Part shown: positions 1 through 11,084 of the stretch, piece by piece | Numbering within the stretch: position 1 is the first letter of the stretch | Layout of the letters: every line of letters begins with the position of its first letter | Source of the DNA: Muscardinus avellanarius | Taxonomy: Eukaryota > Chordata > Mammalia > Rodentia > Gliridae | Reading direction: 5' to 3' | DNA length: 64,000 nucleotides | Assembly (NCBI GenBank): GCA_963383645.1 | Contig: OY726565.1 | Location: 35,817,529 to 35,881,528, forward strand | The notes under the pieces: generated by a model | Seen by the model: the letters and a program-made list of their open reading frames with translations, nothing else | What the model was told of the DNA's origin: nothing | Databases searched by the model: none | Position numbers and translations under genes: made by a program

Positions 1-34
1 ACTCAGTAAGACCCTGTTTCAAAAAAAAAAAAAA
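1..34 (+). mobile_element. 3' end of a B1-like SINE, cut by the window edge
   Basis: The window opens inside the 'actcagtaagaccctgtttc' segment typical of the 3' end of the B1-like left half of these SINEs, followed by an A-tail. The rest of the element lies outside the window. Confidence 0.55.
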
Positions 35-36
35 TG

Positions 37-236
37 CCAAGCATGATGGCACATGCTTAGAGTCCCTGTGCTTGGGAGGTGGAGACAGGAGGATCCCACA
101 GGTTCTAAGCCAGCCTCGCTGGCTTAAGAGACCCTGTTTCCAAATAAAATAAAATAGGTCTTGAAGTGTAGCCCAGAGGTAGAAAGATTCCATCCCCAGT
201 ACCATCAAATAAACAAACAAACAAACAATTTTAAAA
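37..236 (+). mobile_element. B1-dID (MEN-type) SINE
   Basis: The left half has the 7SL/B1 signature (catgatggcacatgctt, then gcttgggaggtggagacagg). An A-rich linker follows, then an ID-like right half (gtgtagcccagaggtag ... ccccagtacca) and a CAAA-repeat tail. Diverged, so not among the youngest copies. Confidence 0.85.
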
Positions 237-239
237 GTA

Positions 240-392
240 GGGCTGGGGGTATAGCTCGGAGGTACAATGCCCCTGGGTTCCATCCCCAGTGCCATAAAAA
301 TTAAAATGAAATAAAATGACCAAAAAAACTGGACTAGGGGTGTAACTCGGAGGTACAATGCCCCTGGGGTTCCACCCCCAGTACCGGAAAAA
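240..392 (+). mobile_element. Two further ID-like right monomers in tandem
   Basis: Two free ID-like units, 241-318 and 330-392, follow the complete SINE in the same orientation. Each starts with a 'gggctgggggtatagctc'-type A-box region and ends with 'ccccagtgcc' or 'cccccagtacc' plus an A-rich tail. Both lack the central 'gtgcttgcctagcatgcac' part of a full ID element, as the SINE right halves do. They may be remnants of separate insertions or an amplified right half. Confidence 0.7.
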
Positions 393-450
393 AATTCAGG
401 GTTTTCCAGGATAAGAGAGAATACCTAACTGTCTGCAACTGTGTGTTCAA

Positions 451-500
451 TGTGTGTGTGGTTGTGGGTGTGTGCACACACACATGTGTGTACACAAAGT
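451..500. repeat. Interrupted TG/CA simple repeat
   Basis: A mixed TG then CA run with a self-complementary centre around 'tgtgtgcacacacaca'. Alternating purine-pyrimidine sequence. Confidence 0.8.
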
Positions 501-589
501 CTCAAGAGCACATGTGTACAGACACACACATATGCTTCCTCTTGGAAAATAAGGGAGATAAACTAGAAAGCTAATGGTTACTTATGAAT

Positions 590-797
590 TAATTTTTTGT
601 GGTCCTGGGGATGGAACCTAGGGGCTTTCTACCCTGGGGTTACATTCCCAGAACTATTTATTATACCTAGAAACAGGGTCTCACTAAGTTGCTAAGAGAG
701 CCTCACTAAGTAGCAGAGGCTGGCTGCAAACCTGTGCAATCCTCCTGTCTCAGCCTCCCAAGTACCGGGATTACAAGAGTGTGTCACCACACCCAGT
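590..797 (-). mobile_element. B1-dID SINE, older copy
   Basis: Read on the plus strand: the ID half first ('ggggatggaacctagggg'), then 'aaacagggtctcactaagttg', then 'tcagcctcccaagtaccggg', ending 'caccacacccag'. It belongs to the variant with an extra 'cactaagttgctaagagagcctcactaag' block in the left half. Confidence 0.85.
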
Positions 798-2221
798 TCT
801 TGAATTAATTCTTAATAAGCAAAATGATTTCCACATATTTCTTTTCAGGGGCAACTGAGGCATATGTGTTTTTATTAATGGGAAAACAAAGCACTGCTCT
901 ATCTGTATTTTCAAATCTGGAGATGCTTCTCCCTGGTAAAAAATGGTTAAGAATTTTAGATTAATTTGCCATCACTCTTCATTCTGGATAAACTAATATT
1001 TATTATTCATGGAGAAAACACTTAGGAATGTACTTAAATAATGAAAAAATTGATTTATAGAAAAAGCACAGAGAATATCACTTAATTCTTTATTTCTTTA
1101 TTAGAGCCCTCAGTGCTTTTAGAAACCTATACTATGATAGATTAAAGAAAAGAAAAAATCAGGAGTAGTATGGCCAAAAAAAAGGAAATAGTTGCTTTTT
1201 CAAGAGACAGCATTTGTATGATGCAACAGTATATACATGGACTTACATTTATCATCAAATTTAATTCTCCCAATAATCTCTTTTTTATCCATATGTAAAT
1301 AAAGGCAAAGAGAGTAACTTGCTAACACGTCACATAGTAGGAAATGAAGATATTTAACTCTTATCTTTCTATATTGGCTAACAAGTGAACATATTAAATT
1401 AGCATTTGGGGCACAGAACCCATGTTAATACATTTCAACTATAACAAAAAATATTCAACACCTACATGACATTGACATTAGAAGGAATGACCCAGTATGT
1501 CCCATGAAGACCTAATCTACATATTTGTGAGCAATACTGATGTGACGAATGATCAACTCTCTAAAATTCCTTCTAGATATCCTATAACCTCTGCTTAGTA
1601 ATCCCAAATCTCCCTTTGAAAGCAAAATAGTATAAAGTCCACTTCTCCAATTCATTCTCCAAGGATTTGAGTTGAGCAATCAAGCTCTCCTTCTGCATAA
1701 TTCCACAATCTTTTTCTATAACATGTAATATTAAGGTAGCCACCTGTTAAGATTTTTCTCATTTGATAAAAACCCACTCCAGTGATAACTAGCACTAAAA
1801 CTCTAATTCAGTGATGAAGCACAATCAGTTACAAACCTTTAACTTTTTATTTAATTCCACCCAATATGATATTAAGTCACTGAATGGTCAGGCTGACATG
1901 ATAGACAAAACTTTTTGCAAAACTACTTTTAAGCTATTGTCATATAACTTACTCTGTGAAGATAAAAATCATTGGTATTCTTCTGGCCTCGTTTCTCTTC
2001 ACTGCCCATAAACAGTTTAGCTACTATGAAGGGCCTTGTTGCTTACCTAACAAATCATACACTCCCATTATTGTGAGTCTTTGTTCATTCATGATGTTCA
2101 CTCTCAGATGGACACATCCTAGACACTCCCCATTTTAACTATCACTTAAGTCCTCTAGACTTATCTCCTCCCTTTTTCACTACGTCTCCACTAACTGACC
2201 CCTTGTCTACATTTATTTGGC
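798..2221. other. Single-copy AT-rich sequence
   Basis: No gene, RNA or clear repeat recognised. The only open frames are around 60 codons, with no family resemblance and no splice context. Confidence 0.5.
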
Positions 2222-2668
2222 ACTGTGGAATCATTCTTATCACAAGGTACTCCCCAAAGGTTCATGTCTTAGAAGCTTGGTCATTAGTGTGGCAGTGTTG
2301 ATGTGGTGGAACCATCCCATTTCATTGAAATGGAATTCCATTCATTCATGTGGGTCTCGTGGAACATTCTTAGAACATGGGGCTCACACTCAGAAATGAA
2401 TTACTGCTATTTCAAGGAAGTGGAACTGGTCCCATGGGACTATACTAGTTCCCACAAGGGTAGATATGGTAAGCAAGCCTGGCACATCCATTGAATCACT
2501 TATCTTGTATACATCCCCACCATGGTAATGCCATCCACCATGAGGTGCTCAGTAGAGCTGGGAAGATGCCAGTGCCAAACCCATTAAATTTTTAGACTGT
2601 GAGCTAAATAAACCTCTTTTCTTAATAAAGTGCCTAACCTCAGGTATTTTTAAAGGCAACACTATTTT
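2222..2668 (+). mobile_element. MaLR (ERVL-MaLR) solo LTR, MST/ORR1-like
   Basis: Matches the remembered MaLR LTR layout: 'ccccaaaggttcatgtctt' and 'ttggtcattagtgtggcagtg' near the 5' side, and 'gtgagctaaataaacctctt' (poly-A signal region) followed by 'aacctcaggtatt' at the 3' end. The central part is diverged. No retroviral internal genes are attached. A non-autonomous endogenous retroviral relic. Confidence 0.75.
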
Positions 2669-3296
2669 TAGTCTATTTTCTGTTACTATAATGAAATGCC
2701 TCAAGCAGAATAACTTATTTAGTCCAAACCATGATGTTTGGACATTTAAGCTAAATGTCAAAACAGTATGGTAAAGGCTCTAGAGAGGGCCCAATAATAA
2801 ATGGTGGGAGAATTTGTGGAAAAGGGGATATCATATCTCAAAAGGGACAGCCAGAGAATAAGTGATGGGCTTGGTCAGGCTCTTACAACCTCTTCTTTTT
2901 TCAAGAGCACTGGGCTCCCTAGAAAGCTACCTTAATCTCATCCATGGATAGTTTCCCAAATGCCTTAAAGACTTCCCATTAGGCCCCACCTTTTAAAGGT
3001 CACAACAGGCCGGGCGTGGTGGCGCACGCTTCTAATCCCCGCGCTTGGGAGGCGGAGACAGGAGGATCGCGCAGGTTCGAAGCCAGCCGTGCGCTGGCTT
3101 AGGAGACCCTGTTTCCAAAATGAAAATGTAAAAATAGGTCTGGGGGTGTAGCCCCGAGGTAGAAGGGCTTCCAGTACCACCAAAAAAAAAAAAAAAAAAA
3201 AAGGTCACAACAGTTCTCAGCACAACCACACTAGAGACCAAGCTCTCAACACTTGAACTCTTGAGGGACAGCTCATACCACATTCAAACTACAGGA
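2669..3296 (-). mobile_element. MaLR solo LTR in opposite orientation, split by a SINE
   Basis: The plus strand reads as the complement of a MaLR LTR: 'tctattttctgttactataa' at the left end (complement of the 3' end), and 'ttcccattaggccccacctt' and 'cattcaaactaca' toward the right end. It meets the preceding plus-strand LTR 3' end to 3' end near 2668. The young SINE at 3009-3199 interrupts it. Confidence 0.65.
3009..3199 (+). mobile_element. Young B1-dID SINE inside a MaLR LTR
   Basis: Near-consensus copy starting 'gccgggcgtggtggcgcacg' with CpGs largely kept, ending in an A-tail of about 20. It is flanked by an exact 14-bp target-site duplication 'aaaggtcacaacag' at 2995-3008 and 3200-3213. 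The intact duplication and retained CpGs mark it as one of the youngest insertions here. Confidence 0.93.
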
Positions 3297-3850
3297 AACG
3301 CAGAAGAGACTAAGAAATGAGATACTTTATAGAATGTAGTAATTAATTCCAAGTAAGGGATGACAGACTACTTCAAAAAGAAAATAGTGCTTAAGGGAAG
3401 AAAGTAGAAATTAGGGAAATGTGTCAATATGGAAATGAAGACCTGACTATGTCATATGAGTACTAGAAAGACATCACCAGGGATGAAAAACCTCATGAGT
3501 CTGACTGGAATAGGGAGCAGGGTGAGCTTCAAAAAGAATGACAAACATCCCTGGACACTTCTGAACACTGAACACTATTCATTCACTTTATATTAATTTG
3601 TTCATCTAACAGTTCTGTTACATGAAATTCAGTATTACTGTTTAGAGCTAAGAAAACTGAAGTTCAATTGCTTACAAAGTGCTAGAATTCTGTTTTTAAC
3701 ATTTATCCTTCTGGACCTATTCCTTCCAATACAGTTCCTAGGCTAGAAAAAAAGAAAATAAGTCTAACCTGAATAGGACCTGGCCTCCCTAAACTGTCTT
3801 GTGGTCATGATGTGCCTGACTTGATGACCTTCTGAGCCTACTATCACCAC

Positions 3851-3894
<44 letters not shown>

Positions 3895-4165
3895 TACATA
3901 ACGCATGTTAACTCAAAAACACTTATAAAGGAGGTTTTTCTTTTCCCTTAAGACTAGCCAGTAAAACAGGAGAGAATACTGCACATGAATAGAATAGACC
4001 CTAAAAATCTCCATCAAAACTCATTTAAAATATGTATTGAAAAGGCAAGGTAAGCATGAAGACTAGGATAATATTTTAGAATCCAGTCTTCCTACTTCTG
4101 CCCTTACTAGTGTGATCTTGATCAGAGATTACTTGTCCTCTGTGTTTTCTCATCATAAAATGTGA
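3297..4165. other. Single-copy sequence with a CA microsatellite
   Basis: No gene seen. An (AC)n tract occupies about 3850-3891. The remainder has no recognised repeat or coding signature. Confidence 0.5.
3850..3891. repeat. (AC)n microsatellite
   Basis: Over 20 uninterrupted AC dinucleotides. Potentially polymorphic and Z-DNA-prone. Confidence 0.95.
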
Positions 4166-4167
4166 AT

Positions 4168-4394
4168 CAAGCTGAGTATAGTGGCACATGCTTGTAATCC
4201 TAGTACTTGGGAGACTTAGATAGGAGGATCACAAATTCAAACCAGCCTCTGCAACTTCTGGAAGCTCTCAGCAACCTTGTGAAACCCTTTTTCCAAATGA
4301 TAAATAAAATGAATTGGGGGTATGGCTTGGAGGTAGAATGCCTCTAGGTTCAATCCCTAGTACCAAAAATAAATAAATTAATTAATTAATTTGA
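4168..4394 (+). mobile_element. Old B1-dID SINE
   Basis: Starts 'agctgagtatagtggcacat' and contains 'cttgtaatcctagtacttgg'. The ID half reads 'gggggtatggcttggaggtag' and ends at 'tagtacc', followed by an AAAT/AATT-rich tail. Most CpGs have decayed. Confidence 0.8.
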
Positions 4395-5171
4395 AATAAA
4401 AATAATTTATCACTTATAAAGTTACTGAGCAAATAAAAGTTTAGCTGACATATAATCCCTATGAGCTATAACAACCAAATAGTAATTGCTCACTGCAATG
4501 TTTGATCCACCTGAGACTAGTCTTGGGGTATAATTCAATCCAGTCCCAGTGCCCACTGAAGCCTGTGCATGGACCTGACTAAGCATTTGTTAAAGGTTAA
4601 AGGAAAGAGATCAAAGTGTATTGGTGGTAACATGAAGAAAGACTTCTGGAATGGACCGCACATTTTGAAAGACGAGAACTCAAGCCAAGAGGAGACAAAA
4701 CAGCACTTCAAATGAAGTAGACAAAACAGACAGCAAGACAGATATATTTGTGGGAGTATGTGTGATCTCCATGGCTAAAGAATACTGTAATTTTAGGAAA
4801 TAAAGGGAACAGGAGAGAGAAATTGAGGTCTTGAAAGTCTGTGAGAAAAGTTTGAACTTCCTTCAGTGGACAGCTGGAAGCGAGCATAGCCTTCAGTGTG
4901 AATGAATGAAATAAGTGGTATTCCAGGAAGCATTTGAAAAGTTGAATAGGAAGAAGTTAGGGGACTTATAGACATTAGATAGTGAAAAAGGACTGGACGG
5001 AGAACCAGGCCCAAACACTAAAAGTGGGCACAAAAAATATGGGAAGTTCTAAAATATGTTTATAAAATAATAAAGCTGGCTACCATACTGGAAAGTGACA
5101 GAGCAAATGAGAACAGTCATGAACATGGCCCTAGTGTTAGGTCAATGAAGTGTTAGGTCAATGAAGTAACA
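4395..5171. other. Single-copy AT-rich sequence
   Basis: No gene or recognisable repeat. A 16-bp direct repeat 'gtgttaggtcaatgaa' occurs near 5135-5165 as a local tandem duplication. Confidence 0.5.
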
Positions 5172-5590
5172 GACCTGCTATGGTTAGCTGTAGAATGTTC
5201 CCTAGCACTCATGTATTAATGTTCAGGGTTGATATACGTAAGTTATTAGAGTTATATCTCATCAGTATAAAATTCATTCTGATGGATTTACTGAGCAGTA
5301 ACCTAGGCAAGTGGAGTGTGGCTGGAGATAGGAGTGTGGCTATAGGAGCTAAGCTTTTGTCTCTGAATACATGTTGGCCCTCTCTTGTTTCCAGCCTCTA
5401 TAATGTGATAACAGCACCATGTATTCTCCATCTATCTGTTTCCTGCTGTCAGGCTCTAAGCTCCACAGACCCAGCCTAACATAAACTGAACTCTGAAATC
5501 TCCAAAAACTGTGAGAAAATAAATCTACCTTCCTCTAAATTGTGGCCGTTGTTCTGTATTAGAGCAGTGAGAATGTTGACTGAAACAGGA
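5172..5590 (+). mobile_element. ORR1-like MaLR solo LTR
   Basis: The 5' part reads 'tgctatggttagctgtagaa'. The 3' part has 'actgtgagaaaataaatcta' followed by 'ccttcctctaaattg', the typical ORR1-type polyadenylation end. No internal viral region is attached. Confidence 0.65.
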
Positions 5591-6019
5591 CTCCAGTCTG
5601 AAACACTATAAAAATAACTGGAAAGAACATGTATAAAATGGCTTGGTAAAATATATAGTCAGACCACTTCCTTAGAGTCAATTTGATTATTAACCAAAAG
5701 AAAATACACTGCATTTCAGTACATTTTGTTACAGTCTCTGGATACAAGGGGTATAAGAATGGATATGGTATAAAGTTAAGGTCCATAAAGAAATTAAAAC
5801 ATAAACATACTAAAAATCTAAAAGTATATTGATATCTGCTATTTAGATGTGAAACTTAATGTTTAGCAAATATTTTAAATAATGTCCTCTAAAGTAATAA
5901 AAGGATGATTAGTAAGCTTTTTATATTTTAAAATAAACAAAAGTGGGACAGTAGACATAGCTTTCTAAAGAACTGCCATTTGTAAACTATTTCACCCCCT
6001 TGATAGAAAAATCTATCCA

Positions 6020-6066
<47 letters not shown>

Positions 6067-7195
6067 CAGAAAGAAAAAAATAGTGCTTATCAAAGACAAC
6101 TGTTCCCATATGTGATGTTTAAGTATGCAGATGTGGAGGGTAAAAAGGGGAATAGAATCACATTCTGTCTTGCATTTGCAAATAAGGAAGAAGAGACATT
6201 GTTCTTTTGCATATTCATCCTTCTAGGTGAAGTTAGCATGCCCAAGCTCAACTCAGCATGGCCACAGAAGGAACCCAACTTTTAAATAGATGATAAAGAA
6301 ACTCAAAGCCTGCTGTTTGAAGAATAGAATAATGAAAGGTAAATTAGATTTGTTCCAAGGAAACCCCAATGAATAAGACAAGGGCTATGAATGGAAGTAG
6401 GGCATACATACTCTTGTTAGTCAGATGTGTCTAAAGGTAGGTTACTAACCTCTACCAGTAGTGACTCTATTACAGAAGGTGTACAACAGTGTGTGACAGG
6501 GACGTGGTAGAAAGTTCTCAATCTCTAGTTGGGAAATATAAATGAAACATTTTCCAGGACCACTTTCACCATGAGATCGTATAATTTGAAAGAAATAGTC
6601 ACTAACTTTGATGAAATTAAAAGTGACTCAATGACATAAAACAGGTATCTTTGAAAATGTAAAGACTTCTGTGAACATCAAGATCCAAAACTACATTTTG
6701 GGTAAGTAGAGTTTATTAAACCTTCATTTGGGTAAGTAGATTTTATTAAAGGGACAATTTCTAAAAGTAAGGGCATTTTAGAGGGTAAACATAATGGTTC
6801 AGAGGCTTCCAATAACAACAGCAATGGGACATGACATCATCTGCTTCTCCCAGATCAAGAAAGGTATAAAATGAGATATCAGCTCCCCAAACCACTGGGA
6901 GATTCTCTAAATTTTACCTAATGTTTTAAGGATGGTATATTAAATGACAGATATTGTTACTCAAACATCCTAAGTACCTTAGTTAAAAATCATATCATAT
7001 GAAGAATTGACTTCCTGCCAGGTTATATCTCTACTATTTAAAATTTTGCTTTTGTTTTTATTTTCTTCTATTGTTGAAGCAAGTAACAAAAAGGTCTCAC
7101 ATGACTAATAACTTCTATGAACAGCTTCCTCTCTTATATATCTAATCTTGACTGATCAAAGTTCTTCCACATCATAAAAGGCCCATTTTTATTGT
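5591..7195. other. Single-copy sequence
   Basis: No gene found. It contains an (AC)n tract at 6022-6061 and a short tandem duplication of 'tttgggtaagtaga' near 6699-6740. No other structure recognised. Confidence 0.5.
6022..6061. repeat. (AC)n microsatellite
   Basis: About 20 AC dinucleotides in a row. Confidence 0.95.
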
Positions 7196-7214
7196 TGTTA
7201 TTTTTGTTGTGTTT

Positions 7215-7636
7215 TGCAGTACTGGGGGTAGAATTCAGGGGCATTCTACCTTCGAGCTATACTCCCAGTCTAAACCCTTCTACCTCTGGGATACACTCCC
7301 AGACCTATTTTATTTTATTTTTTATTTGGAAACAGGGTCTCTTAAGCCAGTGAAGCTGGCTTTGAACCAGCACGATCCTCCTGTCTCCACCTTCTCCTGT
7401 CTCCACCTCCTCCTGTCTCCACCTCCTCCTGTCTCCACCTCCTCCTGTCTCCACCTCCTCCTGTCTCCACCTTCCAAGCCCAGGGATTACTTATTTTTTA
7501 TTATTTATTTTGAAACAAGGTCTCACTAAGTTGCACAGGGCCTCACTAAGTGGCTGAGGCTGCCCTCAAACTATAATCCTCCTTTGTCAGCCTCCTAAGT
7601 ACTGGGATTACAGGCGTGTACCACTGTGCCCAGCTA
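7215..7636 (-). mobile_element. SINE split by a second SINE
   Basis: An outer minus-strand B1-dID copy supplies the ID half at 7219-7272 and the B1 half at about 7490-7636 ('gcacagggcctcactaagtg' through 'cactgtgcccag'). Between them lies a second minus-strand copy of the other subfamily, about 7274-7488, with the hallmark 'tctcttaagccag'. The inner copy is expanded by a minisatellite at 7382-7477. Confidence 0.75.
7382..7477. repeat. 16-bp minisatellite inside a SINE
   Basis: Six head-to-tail copies of a 16-bp unit 'tgtctccacctcctcc', starting at 7382, 7398, 7414, 7430, 7446 and 7462. The first unit carries 'cttctcc' instead of 'cctcctcc'. The unit corresponds to the 'ggaggtggagacaggaggat' segment of the SINE left half, so it arose by local tandem expansion inside the element. 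Confidence 0.93.
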
Positions 7637-9293
7637 AGAAGAGCCATTTTTAAAAAAAGATCCTTTTCTCTTAATCACACCAAACAAATTTTGACAGGGG
7701 TGATTTTGGACTATCTTTTAAAAATGAACAATAAAGCTGACTGTAAAAGCACTTAGCCAACACTCAAGGGCTATATAAATGCAAAAATCACCGCAGCAAT
7801 AATACCTTTACTTTCCTGCAGACAGAAGAATAGATCCTTATTCCCAATCACTTGACCCAGAGAGGAATAAAATTTAAACTGAAAGGGAAAAAAAATTTAA
7901 ATCAACTTTCATTAGCTATTACCAAAAATCCCTAGTAAGAAGTGACAGGATTGTGCTTGTTGTGGTTTCTCCAAAGGATGCTAAGAGGCTAAGTCTGTGG
8001 TAGCTGTGGCTGACCATTGATTTTCCATTCCTCAAGCCCTTTTCTTTCCCTAATGGAACTCAGTGTAGCATGAATAAAATTAAATGGCCACTTAGTTCAC
8101 ATTTAGTCACAGTAATACTACAAAAACTGACATAAGAAATATATGAATAAGGTGGTAGGGACAGATCTCTTCTAGTTATCAGCTAGGTACATTCTACTCT
8201 GGAAAATGCCCCCCCCAATACCCTCACACCATGTAAGTTCTTTTGATACTGAAGCCCTTAATATTCTATTTTCTTCTTTCATATTGGTTATCATAGCTAC
8301 AATTATATAATTCCTTATTTACTTAGTGGCTTGATATCTACATCCATCAGTGGTAAGTGAACTCCATTAAATATATTAGAAATGTTAAGAGTAGAAACTG
8401 CTATGGCTAACACTCAAGGAGCACTGAAAAAGTATTTGGTAACTGACATAACAGATAAATGAAACAGATGAAAAAGCTAGTTCATAGGCACTCTGCTACC
8501 ACAAAAGAAAGCTCTACTTGCTCTGTGGTATAATCCTCAAAAATAATAGCACAAGCACTGTTCGAAGGATATGCACTAATTGTATACCAAACAACCCTTG
8601 TGTCATTTCCACCAACCATCTCCTCTCTGCTCATTCAATCTTCTCCTCCGTACTGACTTTCCTACCTTTCAATATATAATCATGTTCAGGCTAATCTCAG
8701 CACTTAGAAAAAAAAAGAAGAAAAAGAAAAGAGGAAATAAGACTAAAACTCCCCAATCCCCACTAGACCCAGTTGTTCTGACCAAGTTCACACGTGATAT
8801 TTTAAATGTCCAGTCCCCATTTTACCTTCGTCTGCAACATATGACCCTGTCAACCACTCCTCTATTTTTAAAAAAATTTTGCTCTAATGCTAGTGATACA
8901 AATCCCTGATTATTTCTCTATTTTTTCTCAAGCCATTAACACCTCTTGTCTTTGATTGTTCAACCTTCTAATGATCTCCAACCTAACTTCAATCCATTCT
9001 GCACAATAAAGTAATAAGTATATTTAACTCAATAAAGCTTCAAAATGACTTGGCCTAATTTAATTGGTTCTGTTAAACAGTGACTCTGACCTTCTGCTTC
9101 AAGCACTTTCATATTGCAGAAAAGTAACATGCATGACATATAGGTCTTATTAAAGAACTAAAATATTCCTTCTGATCTTACCACAGTATACATTGGACTT
9201 TTAACTTCTTCATATACACTAAAACATGGTATAAGATAACACTCTCTAAGTTTTAGTCTGGTCTCCAAAATACTGTTTTAAAAAGCTGATTCT
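7637..9293. other. Single-copy sequence
   Basis: No gene or RNA recognised. Includes a short A/AAG-rich stretch at 8707-8738. Splice-like signals around 8325-8350 are isolated and judged to be background. Confidence 0.5.
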
Positions 9294-9478
9294 AGCCTGG
9301 AGTGGTGGTGCATGCTTGTAATCCCCGTGCTTGGGAGGCAAAGACAGGAGGATCAAGCAGGTTTGAAGCCAGCCTCGCTGGCTTAAGAGACCCTGTTTCC
9401 AAATAAAATATAAAATAGGTCTGGGAGTGTAGCCCGGAGGTAGAAGGGTTCTATCCCCAGTACCACCAAAAAAAAAAA
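9294..9478 (+). mobile_element. B1-dID SINE with exact target duplication
   Basis: Left half 'agcctggagtggtggtgcat', linker 'tccaaataaaatataaaa', ID half 'gggagtgtagcccggaggta', A-tail. The 13-bp duplication 'aaaagctgattct' at 9281-9293 is repeated at 9479-9491. Confidence 0.93.
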
Positions 9479-9491
9479 AAAAGCTGATTCT

Positions 9492-10551
9492 GAATATTAA
9501 TATTCCAATTGTCATGCATGAAAATGTAAAAAAAAATAAAAAAACCTCAGGAGTCATCAATGTGTGCTTTTAACCTTCATTCCTCAATGTTGGATCTGCA
9601 GTATCATTTGTGGTCCATTATCTTGCCCTGAAAGACATCTGATGAAAGTCATCCAAGTCCTTTATCTATAGCACTTCGGAGGCATTAAGTCTTCCCAAAT
9701 AAAAGTAAGTAGAAGAGCAGATAGCAACCCACAAATCTCTGCCATGTTTCATTGTAGTCACATGATATACTGAAAAATATCCTGATATTAAGTGGAAAAC
9801 GGTAATACAAACAAGCCTAAGAAAGGTGACCAACATATGTATAAATATTTCTGTTTTGATATCCTGTTCGCACACATGGGCCACATTATTAATTTTTTTC
9901 TGTATTGCATGCATTTGTGAATATTAACTTGTACATTTCTTTATTTTCTATGGTTCCTAATGGAATTCCTAATGGAAGTTCCTCTGCGATTCAAAACCAT
10001 GAAGTTATTCAAAGCCTCACATTATTCAGCCAAAGATACTTCTCCAGACATTTCCTGCCACTCTGGACACTCCATACAAACTAAGCCGCTGGTTTTCTGG
10101 GTATAATTTTTCTCATCAACTCCTTCATCTGTAATGTATTCCCCACTCCTGTACTTCTCAAATATCTAGCACTTATCCTTCTTTAAAGTGTCATCGCCTC
10201 CAGGAAGCATCACTGTGGTGGCCCTGATTATATATATATATATATATATATCCATTCACTAATACAAGCCTGTGAGATCCTCAAAGGAGAAGACATCTGT
10301 TCCACCTCTGACCCTCACAGCACATTACACAGTTCCTCCAACATAAAAAAGAGCTGATCAATGAATGGATTTGCCAGCCCCAACCAAGGCCCCTCCTCCA
10401 GGAAACCTCAAGAGCCTTTGGCGCAAAGGTCAAGCCCGCCCTGCACATGCTCAGAGGTGAGGCGTGGAACCTACCAGAGAAATCCACACATTCATGGGCA
10501 GATGTTTCCATGGGTCCGGTGAGGATGCAATCTACTCCACTGGGTACAGAC
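9492..10551. other. Single-copy sequence upstream of the CpG island
   Basis: No recognised gene or repeat apart from a (TA)n tract at 10229-10251. GC content rises gradually from about 10380. Confidence 0.5.
10229..10251. repeat. (TA)n microsatellite
   Basis: About 11 TA dinucleotides, interrupting otherwise ordinary sequence about 300 bp before the CpG island. Confidence 0.9.
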
Positions 10552-10970
10552 AAAAGTCTATACGCGAGGCTTGGACACGGCCGCGGGGCGAGCGTGGGGC
10601 CTGAGGCAGGGTCAGTGGAAGGCGGGTGTGACCCTGCGGCCCGGGGGGCCGCGGGAGGAGAGGCACTCAGGAGGCTGTGCACAGCCGGGCCTTGCCTGCC
10701 TGCCTGGGGCTCCCGCCGAGCCTCCTCAGGTGGCCAGGGGAGCAACGGCAGCCATCGCAGCAGGAACCCTACAGCCTGCAGGCGGCGCGGCCCCAGCGCG
10801 ACCCCAGCGCGGCAGCCTGCCTAGCGCCCTCTGTTGACGGCGGGGGGGCAGGGACTTCAGGAGACCACGCGCCCCAGAAGCCCCTGCGGCCGGCCATGGG
10901 CGTGTCCGCCGCACAGTCCCGGAAGTGGGGGTGGTTGGCGGAAGCGGGAGATCCAGCACCACGTGCAAGA
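10552..10970. promoter_or_regulatory. CpG island, candidate promoter
   Basis: By hand count roughly 38 CpG dinucleotides in about 410 bases at about 70% GC, giving an observed/expected ratio near 0.75; no other stretch of the window comes close. It is not SINE- or LTR-derived. Within it 'cccggaagtggg' (about 10918-10929) is a good ETS/GABP-type site and 'accacgtgc' (about 10960-10968) is an E-box. There is no TATA box, as usual for island promoters. The strand is unknown: the ETS site and the strong Kozak ATG at 10896 favour plus-strand transcription. It could be the promoter of a gene or lncRNA, or an orphan island. Promoter activity is inference. Confidence 0.65.
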
Positions 10971-11084
10971 GTGCCTCTGAGGTCTCTGCATCTTCTGCAT
11001 CTTCACTGTGAAGGACACCGCCAGCTTGGAAGGAAGAGTGAGACCTGGAAGAGAAGAAAAAACTCTTGGGGAGACTTCTCATAG
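10896..11084 (+). CDS. Candidate 62-codon ORF at the island edge, not recognised
   Basis: An ATG in an optimal Kozak context (gccATGG) at 10896 opens a 62-codon frame beginning MGVSAAQSRKWGWL and ending with a stop at 11082-11084. A possible splice donor (aga|gtgaga, about 11037) lies inside it, so the frame might instead continue into a spliced exon. No domain, signal peptide or known family is visible. The composition (R, L, H and G rich) is what GC-rich non-coding sequence would also give. Treat it as a possible first coding exon, an upstream ORF, or chance. Confidence 0.2.
   Translation: MGVSAAQSRKWGWLAEAGDPAPRARVPLRSLHLLHLHCEGHRQLGRKSETWKRRKNSWGDFS

Noticed and set aside
7382..7477. Regular 16-bp repeats as a possible CRISPR-like array
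   Set aside because: The units abut without spacers and derive from a SINE; the DNA is mammalian.
8325..8350. Short exon between 'tttacttag' and 'gtaagtg'
   Set aside because: Weak pyrimidine tract, about 25 bases long, and upstream of the CpG island; taken as background splice-like sequence.
10281..10745. 154-codon minus-strand frame in the CpG island
   Set aside because: GC-rich DNA has few stops. The frame extends out of the island into AT-rich sequence without a plausible start or splice context and resembles no family.
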